Shown piece by piece: positions 8,568 to 17,323 of a stretch of 46,792 nucleotides of DNA. Within the stretch, counting starts at the first letter, position 1. The number at the start of each line of letters is the position of its first letter. Location of the stretch: contig JAGYLD010000011.1 in assembly GCA_018401355.1 (NCBI GenBank), positions 1-46,792 on the forward strand, read 5' to 3'. Both the position numbers and the translations under genes were made by a program. This DNA is from Bacteroidales bacterium (GTDB lineage Bacteria > Bacteroidota > Bacteroidia > Bacteroidales > B18-G4). The notes beneath the pieces are model-generated. The model was not told the DNA's origin. It saw nothing but the letters and a program-made list of their open reading frames with translations, and did not search any database.

Positions 8568-9698
8568 TTATAATCTGTTTGCCAGTTTTTTAACCATGAT
8601 TTCTTTCCAGGATAAGAAAATTCCTTCTTTGATTTTTTTTCTGGATTCTCCGGCAAGATGGATATAAAAAGCCAGGTTGTGCAGGCTGGCAATGATGGCA
8701 CCGAGCATTTCATTGGCGCTGAAAAGATGCCTGAGATAAGCCTTGCTGTATGTTTGGTCAACAAAAGAGTTTCCTTCCGGGTCCAGGGCGGTGTGATCAT
8801 CCTTCCACTTTTCATTCTTAATGTTCATGATGCCTTCGGAAGTGAAAATCATTCCGTTCCTTCCATTGCGGGTGGGCATCACACAATCGAACATATCAAT
8901 TCCCAGTGCGATAGATTCCAGGATATTGACAGGGGTGCCGACTCCCATAAGATAGCGTGGTTTATCATGAGGCAGGATGTTACATACAATCTCTGTCATT
9001 TCATACATCATCTCGTGGGGTTCCCCAACCGACAATCCGCCAATCGCATTTCCATTGGCTGCTTTTGAAGCGATATATTCAGCCGACTTTATCCGCAGGT
9101 CTTTAAAAATGCTACCCTGAACGATGGGGAAGAGGCTTTGTTCATAGCCATATGGACAGCTTGTTATATTCAACTGTGCAATGCACCGTTCAAGCCAGCG
9201 GTGTGTTATTTCCATGGAATTCCGGGCATATTCATACTCACAGGGATAAGGTGTGCATTCATCGAAAGCCATAATGATGTCTGCTCCGATCTTTCTTTGT
9301 ATGTCAATTACATTTTCCGGGGTGAACATATGTCTGGAACCATCGATATGCGATTGAAACTTAACGCCTTCCTCGGTGAGTTTGCGTATGTCATTCAAAG
9401 AATAGACCTGATACCCCCCACTATCGGTTAAGATAGGTTTCTGCCAGTTCATAAACTTATGAAGTCCCTCTGCACTTTCAAGGATATCTGTTCCCGGCCT
9501 GAGGTACAGATGATAGGTGTTACCCAGGATGATTTGTGCTTTGATGTCTTCCTGCAGGTCTTTTGCATGCACCCCTTTAACAGTTCCGGCTGTGCCAACA
9601 GGCATGAAAACAGGTGTTTCCACCGCTCCATGGGCCGTTTTCAAGAGTCCTGCTCTTGCCTTACTGTACTTATCGGTACATTCAATATTAAAAAGCAT
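8568..9698 (-). CDS. tgt: queuine/preQ1 tRNA-guanine transglycosylase
   Basis: 376 residues. Exchanges G34 of Asn/Asp/His/Tyr tRNAs for the queuosine precursor. Visible motifs: GTAGTVKGV near residue 37, GNTYHLYLRPG near 60, the nucleophile/binding region TDSGGYQVYSL near 91, FDECTPYP near 145, GGLSVGE near 218, MGVGTP near 251, and the catalytic Asp region FDCVMPTRNGRNG near 277. The length and motif spacing match bacterial Tgt. First gene of the tgt/ArnT-type/LptFG-like run. Confidence 0.97.
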   Translation of the reverse strand: MLFNIECTDKYSKARAGLLKTAHGAVETPVFMPVGTAGTVKGVHAKDLQEDIKAQIILGNTYHLYLRPGTDILESAEGLHKFMNWQKPILTDSGGYQVYSLNDIRKLTEEGVKFQSHIDGSRHMFTPENVIDIQRKIGADIIMAFDECTPYPCEYEYARNSMEITHRWLERCIAQLNITSCPYGYEQSLFPIVQGSIFKDLRIKSAEYIASKAANGNAIGGLSVGEPHEMMYEMTEIVCNILPHDKPRYLMGVGTPVNILESIALGIDMFDCVMPTRNGRNGMIFTSEGIMNIKNEKWKDDHTALDPEGNSFVDQTYSKAYLRHLFSANEMLGAIIASLHNLAFYIHLAGESRKKIKEGIFLSWKEIMVKKLANRL

Positions 9699-9717
9699 TT
9701 GTTTATAAAAATTTCGT

Positions 9718-9725
9718 CAAAGATA
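9718..9725 (-). promoter_or_regulatory. candidate -7 box (TATCTTTG) for tgt
   Basis: The minus strand reads TATCTTTG, fitting TAnnTTTG, ending 19 bases before the tgt start codon. No TTG at the expected -33 distance was found. Confidence 0.4.
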
Positions 9726-9781
9726 AATTTTAATCAGCAAGTTTGGATACTTTTACCCAACGCTATACCCAACAGGAGAGG

Positions 9782-10900
9782 ATGGAATTTTTTTTACAGG
9801 CATTGTTCATCTTGTTTGTAATATGTGCTGTTATCCAGTTGTATTACAGTTGGTTTATTTTCTCAGGACTGGCATTCTTAAAACCAGGCTTCCAAGAGAA
9901 AAAGCCTGAGCCAGTTCCGGTTTCGGTCGTAATTGCTGCAAAAAACGAGTATACTAATCTTAAAAATAACCTTCCTTATATATTATCCCAGGATTATCCC
10001 GAATTTGAAGTGGTGGTTGTGAATGATTCCTCTGATGATGATACCCTGGTATTGCTGGATGATTTCAGGACCGGTCACAAAAACTTGAAAGTAATCAACA
10101 TATCAGAAAACCTGAATTTTTTCAAGGGAAAGAAGTTTCCATTGACCGTAGGTATCAAATCTGCCCGGTTTGAACATTTGTTGTTGACAGATGCAGATTG
10201 CAAGCCCCGAAGCAATCAATGGATCAAAAAAATGACAAGCAACTATGTTGCTGGTACTGAAGTTGTTATTGGTTACGGACCTTATGAAAGAAAGAGGGGA
10301 ATGCTTGATAAATTGGTAAGGTATGAGGCCCTGCATGTTGCTGTTCAATATCTTTCTTTTACAATAAAAGGTATGCCATACATGGGAGTTGGCCGTAATC
10401 TTTCATACATCCGCTCATTGTTTTACAGGAATAAGGGATTTAGTTCACATTACACCATTGCCTCCGGTGATGACGATCTTTTTATTAACAAAGTTGCTGA
10501 CAAGAAAAATACCGTTGCCGAGATCCATCCCGATAGTCATACTGTATCATCTCAGCCTGCTAGCTTTTCCTCATTATTCAGGCAAAAGAAAAGACATCTT
10601 TCAACATCATTTTATTATAAAAGTAAGTTCAAGTGGTTGTTGGGAATATACAATTTTACACAATTTTTTTTCTGGATTACTTTTTTTCTGATTATCATTT
10701 TAGACCATAATATATTATATTTGTTATCAATCTGGGCTGTAAGGATGTTTAGTCATTATTATATACTGGGCAGGTCAATGAAGAAGCTTAAAGAAGAAAA
10801 TTTATTAGTATATTCGCCTTTGATGGAGGTCATCTTTGTGGTTATAAATCCCATCCTGGCGTTTTCTAATTTGATATATAAGCACGATAAATGGAAGTAA
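9782..10900 (+). CDS. family 2 glycosyltransferase, membrane-bound
   Basis: 372 residues from the ATG at 9782; the open frame extends to a TTG at 9743, but AGGAG lies just before the ATG. An N-terminal membrane helix (about 5-28) is followed by a GT-A domain starting VSVVIAAKNE, with NDSSDDDT and the metal-binding DADC motif, then two or more C-terminal helices. It probably processes an envelope polysaccharide or lipid-linked sugar; donor and acceptor are unknown. Its last 10 bases overlap the start of the sigma-factor gene, implying translational coupling. Confidence 0.85.
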   Translation: MEFFLQALFILFVICAVIQLYYSWFIFSGLAFLKPGFQEKKPEPVPVSVVIAAKNEYTNLKNNLPYILSQDYPEFEVVVVNDSSDDDTLVLLDDFRTGHKNLKVINISENLNFFKGKKFPLTVGIKSARFEHLLLTDADCKPRSNQWIKKMTSNYVAGTEVVIGYGPYERKRGMLDKLVRYEALHVAVQYLSFTIKGMPYMGVGRNLSYIRSLFYRNKGFSSHYTIASGDDDLFINKVADKKNTVAEIHPDSHTVSSQPASFSSLFRQKKRHLSTSFYYKSKFKWLLGIYNFTQFFFWITFFLIIILDHNILYLLSIWAVRMFSHYYILGRSMKKLKEENLLVYSPLMEVIFVVINPILAFSNLIYKHDKWK

Positions 10901-11502
10901 ACCCAAATTTAACCGAAAAGGCACGTCGAGATTACCAGCTGGTTAAGGCTGCCATCGATAAGGGTGACCAAAAGGCTTATGCGGAGCTGATGAACAATTA
11001 CAGGGATTCTTTATATTTTATGTTGTTGAAGATGACCAACAACCCGGAAGATGCCGATGACCTTACCATAGAAGCCTTTGGAAAAGCTTTTAAAAAACTT
11101 CATCAATATACCCCTGAATATGCTTTCAGTACCTGGCTTTTTAAGATTGCTTCCAACAATTGTATCGATTTCATGCGAAAGAAGGCCAAGTATACTTTTT
11201 CAATGAACAAGTCAGCAGATGAAGAAGATAGTGGCGATGAACTCGCCAACCTGATACCGGCAGATGGACTTGATCCTGAGGAAAAAGTGCTGAAAAATGA
11301 AAAGATAAAACGCTTGCGGGAAATTGTTGAGCGTTTGAAACCTCATTATAAAAAGCTTATTGAGTTACGGTATTTTAAGGAATTTTCCTACGAGGAAATA
11401 GCCAATGAACTTGACTTACCATTGGGTACGGTAAAAGCCCAGCTATACAGGGCCAGGGAATTTATTTCCAATATTATTAAAAATATGCCCGAGAAGTTTT
11501 AA
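10891..11502 (+). CDS. ECF-type RNA polymerase sigma factor
   Basis: 203 residues. Region 2 is seen at about 25-100 (YRDSLYFMLLKMTNNPEDADD, then FSTWLFKIASNNCIDFMRKK) and region 4 at about 140-195, with the helix-turn-helix segment SYEEIANELDLPLGTVKAQL. An acidic stretch DEEDSGDE lies in the linker. No anti-sigma gene is adjacent, which is common for constitutive Bacteroidetes ECF factors placed after a glycosyltransferase. Target genes cannot be read from the sequence. Confidence 0.9.
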   Translation: MEVNPNLTEKARRDYQLVKAAIDKGDQKAYAELMNNYRDSLYFMLLKMTNNPEDADDLTIEAFGKAFKKLHQYTPEYAFSTWLFKIASNNCIDFMRKKAKYTFSMNKSADEEDSGDELANLIPADGLDPEEKVLKNEKIKRLREIVERLKPHYKKLIELRYFKEFSYEEIANELDLPLGTVKAQLYRAREFISNIIKNMPEKF

Positions 11503-11578
11503 GAATTTCCCCCGTTTGTTTTAACAAAACCTGATCAAATATTTATTGTGGTTATTTATAAATGAACATGATCTGTAT

Positions 11579-11586
11579 TATTTTTG
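11579..11586 (+). promoter_or_regulatory. candidate -7 box (TATTTTTG) before urocanate hydratase
   Basis: An exact TAnnTTTG match about 15 bases before the ATG at 11602. The nearest upstream TTG is 30 bases away, too far for a standard -33 element. Confidence 0.4.
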
Positions 11587-11601
11587 TGCGTTATTAAGAC
11601 A

Positions 11602-13617
11602 ATGCCCATGAAGAAAAGTGATTTTAAGAAAGCCATCCTGCAAGGGATACCGAAGGAATTGCCGGATCCTAAGCCTTATGATGAAAAAGTGAGTCATGCT
11701 CCGGTCAGAAAAGATATCCTTACCCCGGAAGAAAAGCGCCTGGCATTAAGAAATGCACTCAGGTATTTTGATGAGAAGCATCATGCCGTGTTGGCACCTG
11801 AGTTTGCGCAGGAACTTAAAAAATATGGCAGGATATACATGTATCGTCTCCGACCTGCCTATAAAATGTATGCCCGCCCTATTGAGGAATATCCCTGCAA
11901 GACCGAACAAGCGGCTGCCATTATGCTGATGATACAAAACAACCTTGATCCGGCAGTTTCCCAACATCCGCATGAACTCATAACCTACGGGGGCAATGGT
12001 GCAGTTTTTCAGAACTGGGCACAATACCTGCTCACTATGAAATACCTTGCTGAGATGACGGATGAGCAGACTTTGGTGATGTATTCAGGACATCCCCTTG
12101 GACTTTTTCCTTCCCATAAGGATGCTCCACGGGTGGTGGTCACCAACGGAATGGTCATACCGAATTATTCCAGTCCTGACCATTGGGAAAAGTTTAATGC
12201 GCTTGGCGTTTCCCAATACGGGCAGATGACCGCAGGCTCCTACATGTACATTGGGCCACAGGGAATTGTTCATGGTACCACCATTACAATTTTGAATGCA
12301 GGAAGAAGGCTGAAAGGTGGGGATAGTGGACTTTCTGGCAGGATCTTCCTGACATCAGGTTTGGGTGGCATGTCAGGTGCTCAAGCAAAAGCAGCTGTGA
12401 TTGCAGGAGCAATCGGAGTACTGGCTGAGGTCAACCCGTTCGCGGTGAAAAAGAGATTTGAGCAGGGTTGGGTCGATGAGGTTTATACGGAAATTGATCC
12501 CTTGCTTGAAAGAATGCAACAGGCGAAAGAGAAAAAGGAGGCCGTTTCACTGGCTTATCAGGGAAACATAGTAGACCTCTGGGAGGCTATAGCAGAAAAG
12601 GATATACATATAGACCTGGGTTCTGATCAAACTTCCTTGCATAATCCCTGGGCAGGAGGTTATTATCCTGCTGGATTGGGTTTTGATGAATCAAACGATC
12701 TGATGGTCAAGGATCCTGAAGCCTTCAGGGAAAAGGTGAAAGAATCGTTGATCAGGCAGGTGAATGCCATCAACAAATTGTCTGAAAAGGGAATGTATTT
12801 CTGGGATTATGGTAACGCTTTCCTGCTGGAGGCCGGAAGGGCGGGAGCCAATGTTATGAATGACGATGGTTCCTTTATTTATCCTTCATACGTGCAGGAC
12901 ATCATGGGCCCGCTATGTTTCGATTATGGTTTCGGACCTTTCCGTTGGGTTTGTACTTCAGGTGATCCTGATGATTTGAACCAGACAGATAAGATTGCGG
13001 CAAAAGTCCTGAAAGATATGTTGAAAGACGCACCCGAAGAGATAAAACAGCAGCTGAGCGACAATTTGTTATGGGTAAAGCAGGCAAAAGAAAACAAGCT
13101 TGTTGTAGGTTCCCAGGCCAGAATACTGTATGCCGATGCCAAGGGAAGGATGCGCATAGCCAATGAGTTCAACAAGGCCATCAAGAAAGGTAAGATTAAG
13201 GCGCCCATCGTGCTGGGTCGTGATCACCATGATGTGTCGGGAACGGATTCCCCGTACCGGGAAACATCCAATATTTATGACGGTTCGCAATTCACGGCCG
13301 ATATGGCCATCCAGAATGTGATCGGAGACTCCTTCCGGGGTGCCACCTGGGTTTCTATCCACAATGGCGGTGGGGTAGGCTGGGGTGAGGTCATCAACGG
13401 TGGCTTCGGAATGGTGCTGGACGGATCCAAAGAAGCAGGCAAAAGGCTTAAGAGCATGCTTCACTGGGATGTCAACAACGGCATTGCCCGAAGGAACTGG
13501 GCCAGGAACGATGGAGCCATTTTTGCCATAAAAAGGGCTATGGAAGAAGAACCACGGCTAAAGGTTACTTTGCCGCATATACCAAAGGAGGAACTGCTGA
13601 AAGGGTATTTTGATTGA
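11602..13617 (+). CDS. hutU: urocanate hydratase
   Basis: Second step of histidine breakdown: urocanate to imidazolone propionate, with tightly bound NAD+. 671 residues from the ATG at 11602 (an ATG two codons on, at 11608, is equally possible; a TTG at 11584 is less likely). This is the longer urocanase form seen in Bacteroidetes rather than the ~555-residue form. The NAD-binding stretch GLGGMSGAQAK lies near residue 254, and RWVCTSGDPDD around Cys451 corresponds to the active-site cysteine region. No hutH, hutI or formiminotransferase gene is adjacent. Confidence 0.95.
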   Translation: MPMKKSDFKKAILQGIPKELPDPKPYDEKVSHAPVRKDILTPEEKRLALRNALRYFDEKHHAVLAPEFAQELKKYGRIYMYRLRPAYKMYARPIEEYPCKTEQAAAIMLMIQNNLDPAVSQHPHELITYGGNGAVFQNWAQYLLTMKYLAEMTDEQTLVMYSGHPLGLFPSHKDAPRVVVTNGMVIPNYSSPDHWEKFNALGVSQYGQMTAGSYMYIGPQGIVHGTTITILNAGRRLKGGDSGLSGRIFLTSGLGGMSGAQAKAAVIAGAIGVLAEVNPFAVKKRFEQGWVDEVYTEIDPLLERMQQAKEKKEAVSLAYQGNIVDLWEAIAEKDIHIDLGSDQTSLHNPWAGGYYPAGLGFDESNDLMVKDPEAFREKVKESLIRQVNAINKLSEKGMYFWDYGNAFLLEAGRAGANVMNDDGSFIYPSYVQDIMGPLCFDYGFGPFRWVCTSGDPDDLNQTDKIAAKVLKDMLKDAPEEIKQQLSDNLLWVKQAKENKLVVGSQARILYADAKGRMRIANEFNKAIKKGKIKAPIVLGRDHHDVSGTDSPYRETSNIYDGSQFTADMAIQNVIGDSFRGATWVSIHNGGGVGWGEVINGGFGMVLDGSKEAGKRLKSMLHWDVNNGIARRNWARNDGAIFAIKRAMEEEPRLKVTLPHIPKEELLKGYFD

Positions 13618-13789
13618 TATCCGATGTATTTTCTTTTCGCCATCAATATCAAAACCATCAAATATCTCCTACATCCCGCAATCTCCTCAATCGTACAATT
13701 TATTAGCCGATTGTCGTTGAGTTATTGTTAATTTTTGATTTTGTGTGGGCTAACAATTACCTCTGAACATAATACAAATAAACGAACCC

Positions 13790-13805
13790 TGGTTTGATCA
13801 AACCA
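13790..13805. repeat. 16-bp perfect palindrome TGGTTTGATCAAACCA
   Basis: Both strands read the same sequence. It lies alone in a long AT-rich spacer about 275 bases before the T9SS cargo gene. It could be a dimeric regulator site, but nothing in the window identifies a partner. Confidence 0.6.
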
Positions 13806-14034
13806 TTTCTAACTGTGTCATAAATTAAAAAACGGTAGTATGAAAGAAAAGAAAAGTATAACAAGGGGCTTCATAGTTTATTGATATTGATTGTTAATAA
13901 AGTTTGATACATTAAAATATATAAATAGTTGGTTTTAAAATCAATGGGTGACAGAAATGGTTTTTTACTTTCAATGATAGAATTTTAGAGTTCCGATTTA
14001 ACATTTATTAATAGGTACAGGTATAAAAATTTTG

Positions 14035-14042
14035 TAATTTTG
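14035..14042 (+). promoter_or_regulatory. candidate -7 box (TAATTTTG) for the small T9SS protein
   Basis: Exact TAnnTTTG match, ending 37 bases before the ATG at 14080, a typical distance for a leader of about 30 bases. No clear -33 TTG at the standard spacing. Confidence 0.5.
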
Positions 14043-14079
14043 TATCCAATAATACAAGTATATCAAATATCTGTTTGCT

Positions 14080-14817
14080 ATGAAAAAACTACTACTTTTA
14101 ACATTAACCGTTTTTATCACAGGCTTTGTTTTTAGCCAGGGAAGTTTTGAGCTATCCAATGAAGACGGCCCAATAGCGGATCACGGAACAGTTTTGGTCC
14201 TTGGTGATCCTGCCGATGATGAAATTGTTTCCCACATTTATGTTACAAATAATTCTTCTGAATCGAAAGACGTAATGGTTTTCAGAAGGATAAACTATAT
14301 GGCATCCGATACATCATGGAGTCAATTTTGCTGGGGGGTTTGTTTTCCCGGTTTAACTGATACGTGTGCCTTTTCAATTGCAATTGCAGCTGGGGCCACT
14401 GATGAAGAAAATTTTTCAGGTCATTATCATCCCAAGATGGCTGTCGGCTCAGCATCCATTACTTATGTGTTCTATGATGCCAGCGATATGTCTGATTCAG
14501 TCGCTGTTAATGTGGAGTACAAAGCATCGCCAACCGGTTTGAATGAAATGCTGGTTAACCAAGTTGGCATTTCTGAGCTTTATCCCAACCCGGCCAGCAA
14601 TGCAGCTTTTATTGACCTGGATATTCCTGCTGGACTGAACAATGCCGAGCTTGTTGTTTCCAATCTGCTTGGATCAGAGGTAAAGAGTTATAATATCAAT
14701 GGTCGATCTGGAAAGTTCAAAATTGACACAGGCGACCTTAAAAATGGGCTTTATTTCTGTACTATTAAGGTTCAGGGGCAATTTTTAGAATCAAAGAGGC
14801 TTGTAGTAAATAATTAG
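14080..14817 (+). CDS. small secreted protein with T9SS type A sorting domain
   Basis: 245 residues. A signal peptide (about 1-19, ending VFSQG) exports it to the periplasm. A compact beta-rich domain follows (about 20-150), with a central SWSQFCWGVCF segment and a further Cys in LTDTCAF. The C-terminal ~80 residues are a T9SS type A sorting domain: SELYPNPASN, GLYFCTIKV and a final KRLVVNN. It is therefore probably moved across the outer membrane and anchored or released. The function of the central domain is unknown. It is transcribed alone and converges on metK. Confidence 0.85.
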   Translation: MKKLLLLTLTVFITGFVFSQGSFELSNEDGPIADHGTVLVLGDPADDEIVSHIYVTNNSSESKDVMVFRRINYMASDTSWSQFCWGVCFPGLTDTCAFSIAIAAGATDEENFSGHYHPKMAVGSASITYVFYDASDMSDSVAVNVEYKASPTGLNEMLVNQVGISELYPNPASNAAFIDLDIPAGLNNAELVVSNLLGSEVKSYNINGRSGKFKIDTGDLKNGLYFCTIKVQGQFLESKRLVVNN

Positions 14818-14876
14818 ACGTTAGATATCTGCGATTGAAGAAAAAACCCTTCTATTCGTTGGAAAAGGCTTATGAA

Positions 14877-14963
14877 TATTGAGGATTGGATCTTCGATTT
14901 AAGGGATGTATTGATCTGTCTCAACGATTTAACTTCATTGCGCAATTAAAGAGATCCTCAATA
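14877..14963. repeat. 10-bp inverted repeat pair between convergent genes
   Basis: TATTGAGGAT at 14877-14886 is matched by ATCCTCAATA at 14954-14963, with 67 bases between. The loop also contains CGATTTAA twice, exactly 30 bases apart (14895 and 14925). It sits between the T9SS gene and metK. A termination or processing role is possible but unproven. Confidence 0.45.
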
Positions 14964-14981
14964 GAAAATGGGCATTCTTAG

Positions 14982-16292
14982 TTATTTATTAATATTTGAG
15001 AAGCCTTTTTTAACTTCATCAATATGGTCCAGTTTTTCCCAGGCAAAAAACTCTGCTTTCTTAAAAGTTTTTTCTTCTCCGTCTACTACTTTCTGATAAG
15101 TATCTTTTCCTTTATGGAATACTTCCACTTCCTCGGTGTAAGGTGTTCTTCCGAAATGGCCGTATGTTGATGTTTTCAGAAAAATTGGGTTGCACAGGCC
15201 AAATCGCTTAATAATTGCATATGGCCTCAGGTCAAAAATCTCTTTCAGTTTTTCTGCAATGGTATGATCTGTGATTGTATTCCCTCTGCTATCTTTTACC
15301 TGACAAGTGCCAAATGTGTCGACATAGAGTCCGACAGGGTTTGCCATGCCAATAGCATAAGCTACCTGGACAAGGGCTTCTCTGGCCACACCTGCAGCAA
15401 CAAGATTTTTTGCGATATGCCTCATAGCATATGCGGCAGAACGATCGACCTTTGAAGCATCCTTTCCTGAAAACGCACCTCCGCCATGGGCGCCTTTTCC
15501 TCCATAAGTATCAACGATGATCTTTCTGCCGGTCAGTCCGGTATCGCCATGTGGACCGCCGATGACAAATTTACCTGTTGGATTAACAAACAGTTTGTAA
15601 TCATCCTGAAAAAGATCAGTAACTCTTTTGGGCAGGCCGGCCTTGACTCTGGGGATCAGAATTTCCCTGATGTCTTTGGTGATTGTTTCCTGCATCTCTT
15701 TTTCCCCGGCAAAATCATCATGCTGTGTAGAAAGTACAATGGTATCGATTCTTACAGGATGATTGTTATCATCATATTCAATGGTGACCTGGGATTTGGA
15801 GTCTGGCCTTACATAGGTCATCTGTTTGCCTTCTTTCCTGATGGCAGCGAGTTCCTGTACCAACATGTGGGCCAACTCAATCGGCATAGGCATATAGTTA
15901 TCCATTTCAACGTTGGCATAACCAAACATCATTCCCTGATCGCCTGCACCTTGTTCTTCTTCATTTATCCTTTCCACTCCCTGCCGGATATCCTGTGACT
16001 GTTCATGGATGGTGTTAATAACCCCACAGGATTCAGCTTCGAATTTATAGGAGGCTTTCGTGTAGCCAATATCTTTGATGGTCTTTCTTACAATTTCATC
16101 AATGTGTACATAACCTTCAGTTCTGACTTCTCCACTGCAAACAACAAGTCCTGTGGTGACCATTGTTTCGCATGCCACTTTTGAATCAGGGTCCTTGCGT
16201 AAAAACTCATCCAGCAGTGCATCTGATATTTGATCAGCAACCTTGTCCGGGTGTCCTTCCGAAACAGATTCAGATGTAAATAAATATCCCAT
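14982..16292 (-). CDS. metK: S-adenosylmethionine synthetase
   Basis: Makes SAM from methionine and ATP in the cytoplasm. 436 residues, somewhat longer than the ~384 of E. coli because of internal insertions, as is usual in Bacteroidetes. N-terminal [36 protein letters not shown]-like stretch ([15 protein letters not shown] near 134), [20 protein letters not shown] near 248 and GGGAFSGKD near 272 are all present. No SAM riboswitch was recognised upstream. It follows gldA by 59 bases and may also have its own promoter. Confidence 0.97.
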   Translation of the reverse strand: MGYLFTSESVSEGHPDKVADQISDALLDEFLRKDPDSKVACETMVTTGLVVCSGEVRTEGYVHIDEIVRKTIKDIGYTKASYKFEAESCGVINTIHEQSQDIRQGVERINEEEQGAGDQGMMFGYANVEMDNYMPMPIELAHMLVQELAAIRKEGKQMTYVRPDSKSQVTIEYDDNNHPVRIDTIVLSTQHDDFAGEKEMQETITKDIREILIPRVKAGLPKRVTDLFQDDYKLFVNPTGKFVIGGPHGDTGLTGRKIIVDTYGGKGAHGGGAFSGKDASKVDRSAAYAMRHIAKNLVAAGVAREALVQVAYAIGMANPVGLYVDTFGTCQVKDSRGNTITDHTIAEKLKEIFDLRPYAIIKRFGLCNPIFLKTSTYGHFGRTPYTEEVEVFHKGKDTYQKVVDGEEKTFKKAEFFAWEKLDHIDEVKKGFSNINK

Positions 16293-16339
16293 ATCTATTT
16301 ATTTAAGTTTATTTAATATCTTTAAATATGTGCAAACCG

Positions 16340-16347
16340 CAAAAGTA
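16340..16347 (-). promoter_or_regulatory. candidate -7 box (TACTTTTG) for metK
   Basis: Minus-strand TACTTTTG fits TAnnTTTG and lies 47 bases before the metK start, in the short gap after gldA. No -33 match was found at the standard spacing, inside the end of gldA. Confidence 0.4.
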
Positions 16348-16351
16348 AACA

Positions 16352-17290
16352 TTACTGATTATTGGTTGGAATACCTTCCTGTTTTTTTGTTAACATTTGA
16401 AATACTTCTTCCAGGCTGCTTTCATGTTTGTTAAGGGCAAGGACTTTGAGTCCCTTGTCCACAGCAAATTGAAAGATGTCAGATCGTATGTCATATTTTG
16501 AATTTGCTGTAAGCTCCCAGGTATTTTCTGAGACAAGCCTGGAAGATTCAATATGCTTAATTGCTTCAAGGTCATTTTCCTTAACTTTCTCATTGAACTC
16601 CACGATAACGATATCATGGTGGGATGAAAGGCGGGAAAGATTCTCTGTTGTGTCATCGGCAACGATCTTTCCTTCATGGATAATGATGGCCCGGTCGCAG
16701 ATTGCTTCCACTTCCTGCATGATATGGGTGGATAGCATTACTGTTTTTTCAGAGCCAATTTTCTTTATGAGGTTTCTGATTTCAAGAAGCTGATTTGGAT
16801 CAAGACCTGAAGTGGGTTCGTCGAGAATGAGGACATCCGGGTTATGCAGCAGAGCTTGTGCCAACCCAACCCTTTGCCTGTACCCTTTTGATAATTCACC
16901 AATTTTCTTATACTGTTCAACTTCAAGTCCGGCAATGGAAATAATATTGTTGATCCTTTCTTTCTTTATTTTTCCAATTTTATAGATACCGGCAATATAA
17001 TTGAGGTATTCTTTAACATACATATCGAGGTACAGGGGGTTGTTTTCAGGTAAATACCCAACCCTCTTTTTTACATCGGTAGGGTGTTCCATAACATCAA
17101 AGCCGTAAATTGAAACATTGCCTGAAGATGGTGGGATAAAGCAGGTGAGGATCTTCATCATGGTAGATTTTCCTGCACCATTTGGCCCAAGAAGGCCCAC
17201 AATCTCACCTGGTTTTACCTCAATGGAAACATTGTCCAGTGCTTTTTGCTTGCCATAAAGTTTGGTAACGTTTTCAGCTATTATCGACAT
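16352..17290 (-). CDS. gldA: gliding-motility-type ABC transporter ATP-binding protein GldA
   Basis: 312 residues. Walker A GPNGAGKST near 36, signature LSKGYRQRVGLAQ near 133, Walker B VLILDEPTSGLDP near 152 and the H-loop STHIMQEVE are intact. The C-terminal ~90 residues form the extra domain seen in GldA-type ATPases. In Flavobacterium, GldA acts with the membrane subunits GldF and GldG in gliding; neither is adjacent here. Its upstream neighbour, 33 bases away, is a different polytopic membrane protein, so a non-gliding export role is possible. Confidence 0.85.
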   Translation of the reverse strand: MSIIAENVTKLYGKQKALDNVSIEVKPGEIVGLLGPNGAGKSTMMKILTCFIPPSSGNVSIYGFDVMEHPTDVKKRVGYLPENNPLYLDMYVKEYLNYIAGIYKIGKIKKERINNIISIAGLEVEQYKKIGELSKGYRQRVGLAQALLHNPDVLILDEPTSGLDPNQLLEIRNLIKKIGSEKTVMLSTHIMQEVEAICDRAIIIHEGKIVADDTTENLSRLSSHHDIVIVEFNEKVKENDLEAIKHIESSRLVSENTWELTANSKYDIRSDIFQFAVDKGLKVLALNKHESSLEEVFQMLTKKQEGIPTNNQ

Positions 17291-17323
17291 GGAAATTATT
17301 TTAATCAGCGAAATTACACATTT

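Larger units (their letters stand above)
13618..14079. other. 462-base intergenic region
   Basis: AT-rich, with no credible gene. It holds a 16-bp perfect palindrome at 13790-13805, a 7-bp inverted repeat pair at 13614-13620/13646-13652 just after hutU that could weakly end transcription, and a promoter-like box at 14035-14042. A 14-codon frame at 13840-13884 was not accepted as a gene. Confidence 0.6.

Noticed and set aside
13840-13884. 14-codon frame starting MKEKKSITRGF
   Set aside because: Too short, no promoter or ribosome site that stands out, and no supporting neighbour.
15486-15998. 170-codon open frame antisense to metK
   Set aside because: Fully inside metK on the other strand, with no recognisable protein pattern.
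16293-16351. SAM riboswitch before metK
   Set aside because: The gap is only 59 bases and shows no conserved riboswitch helices.
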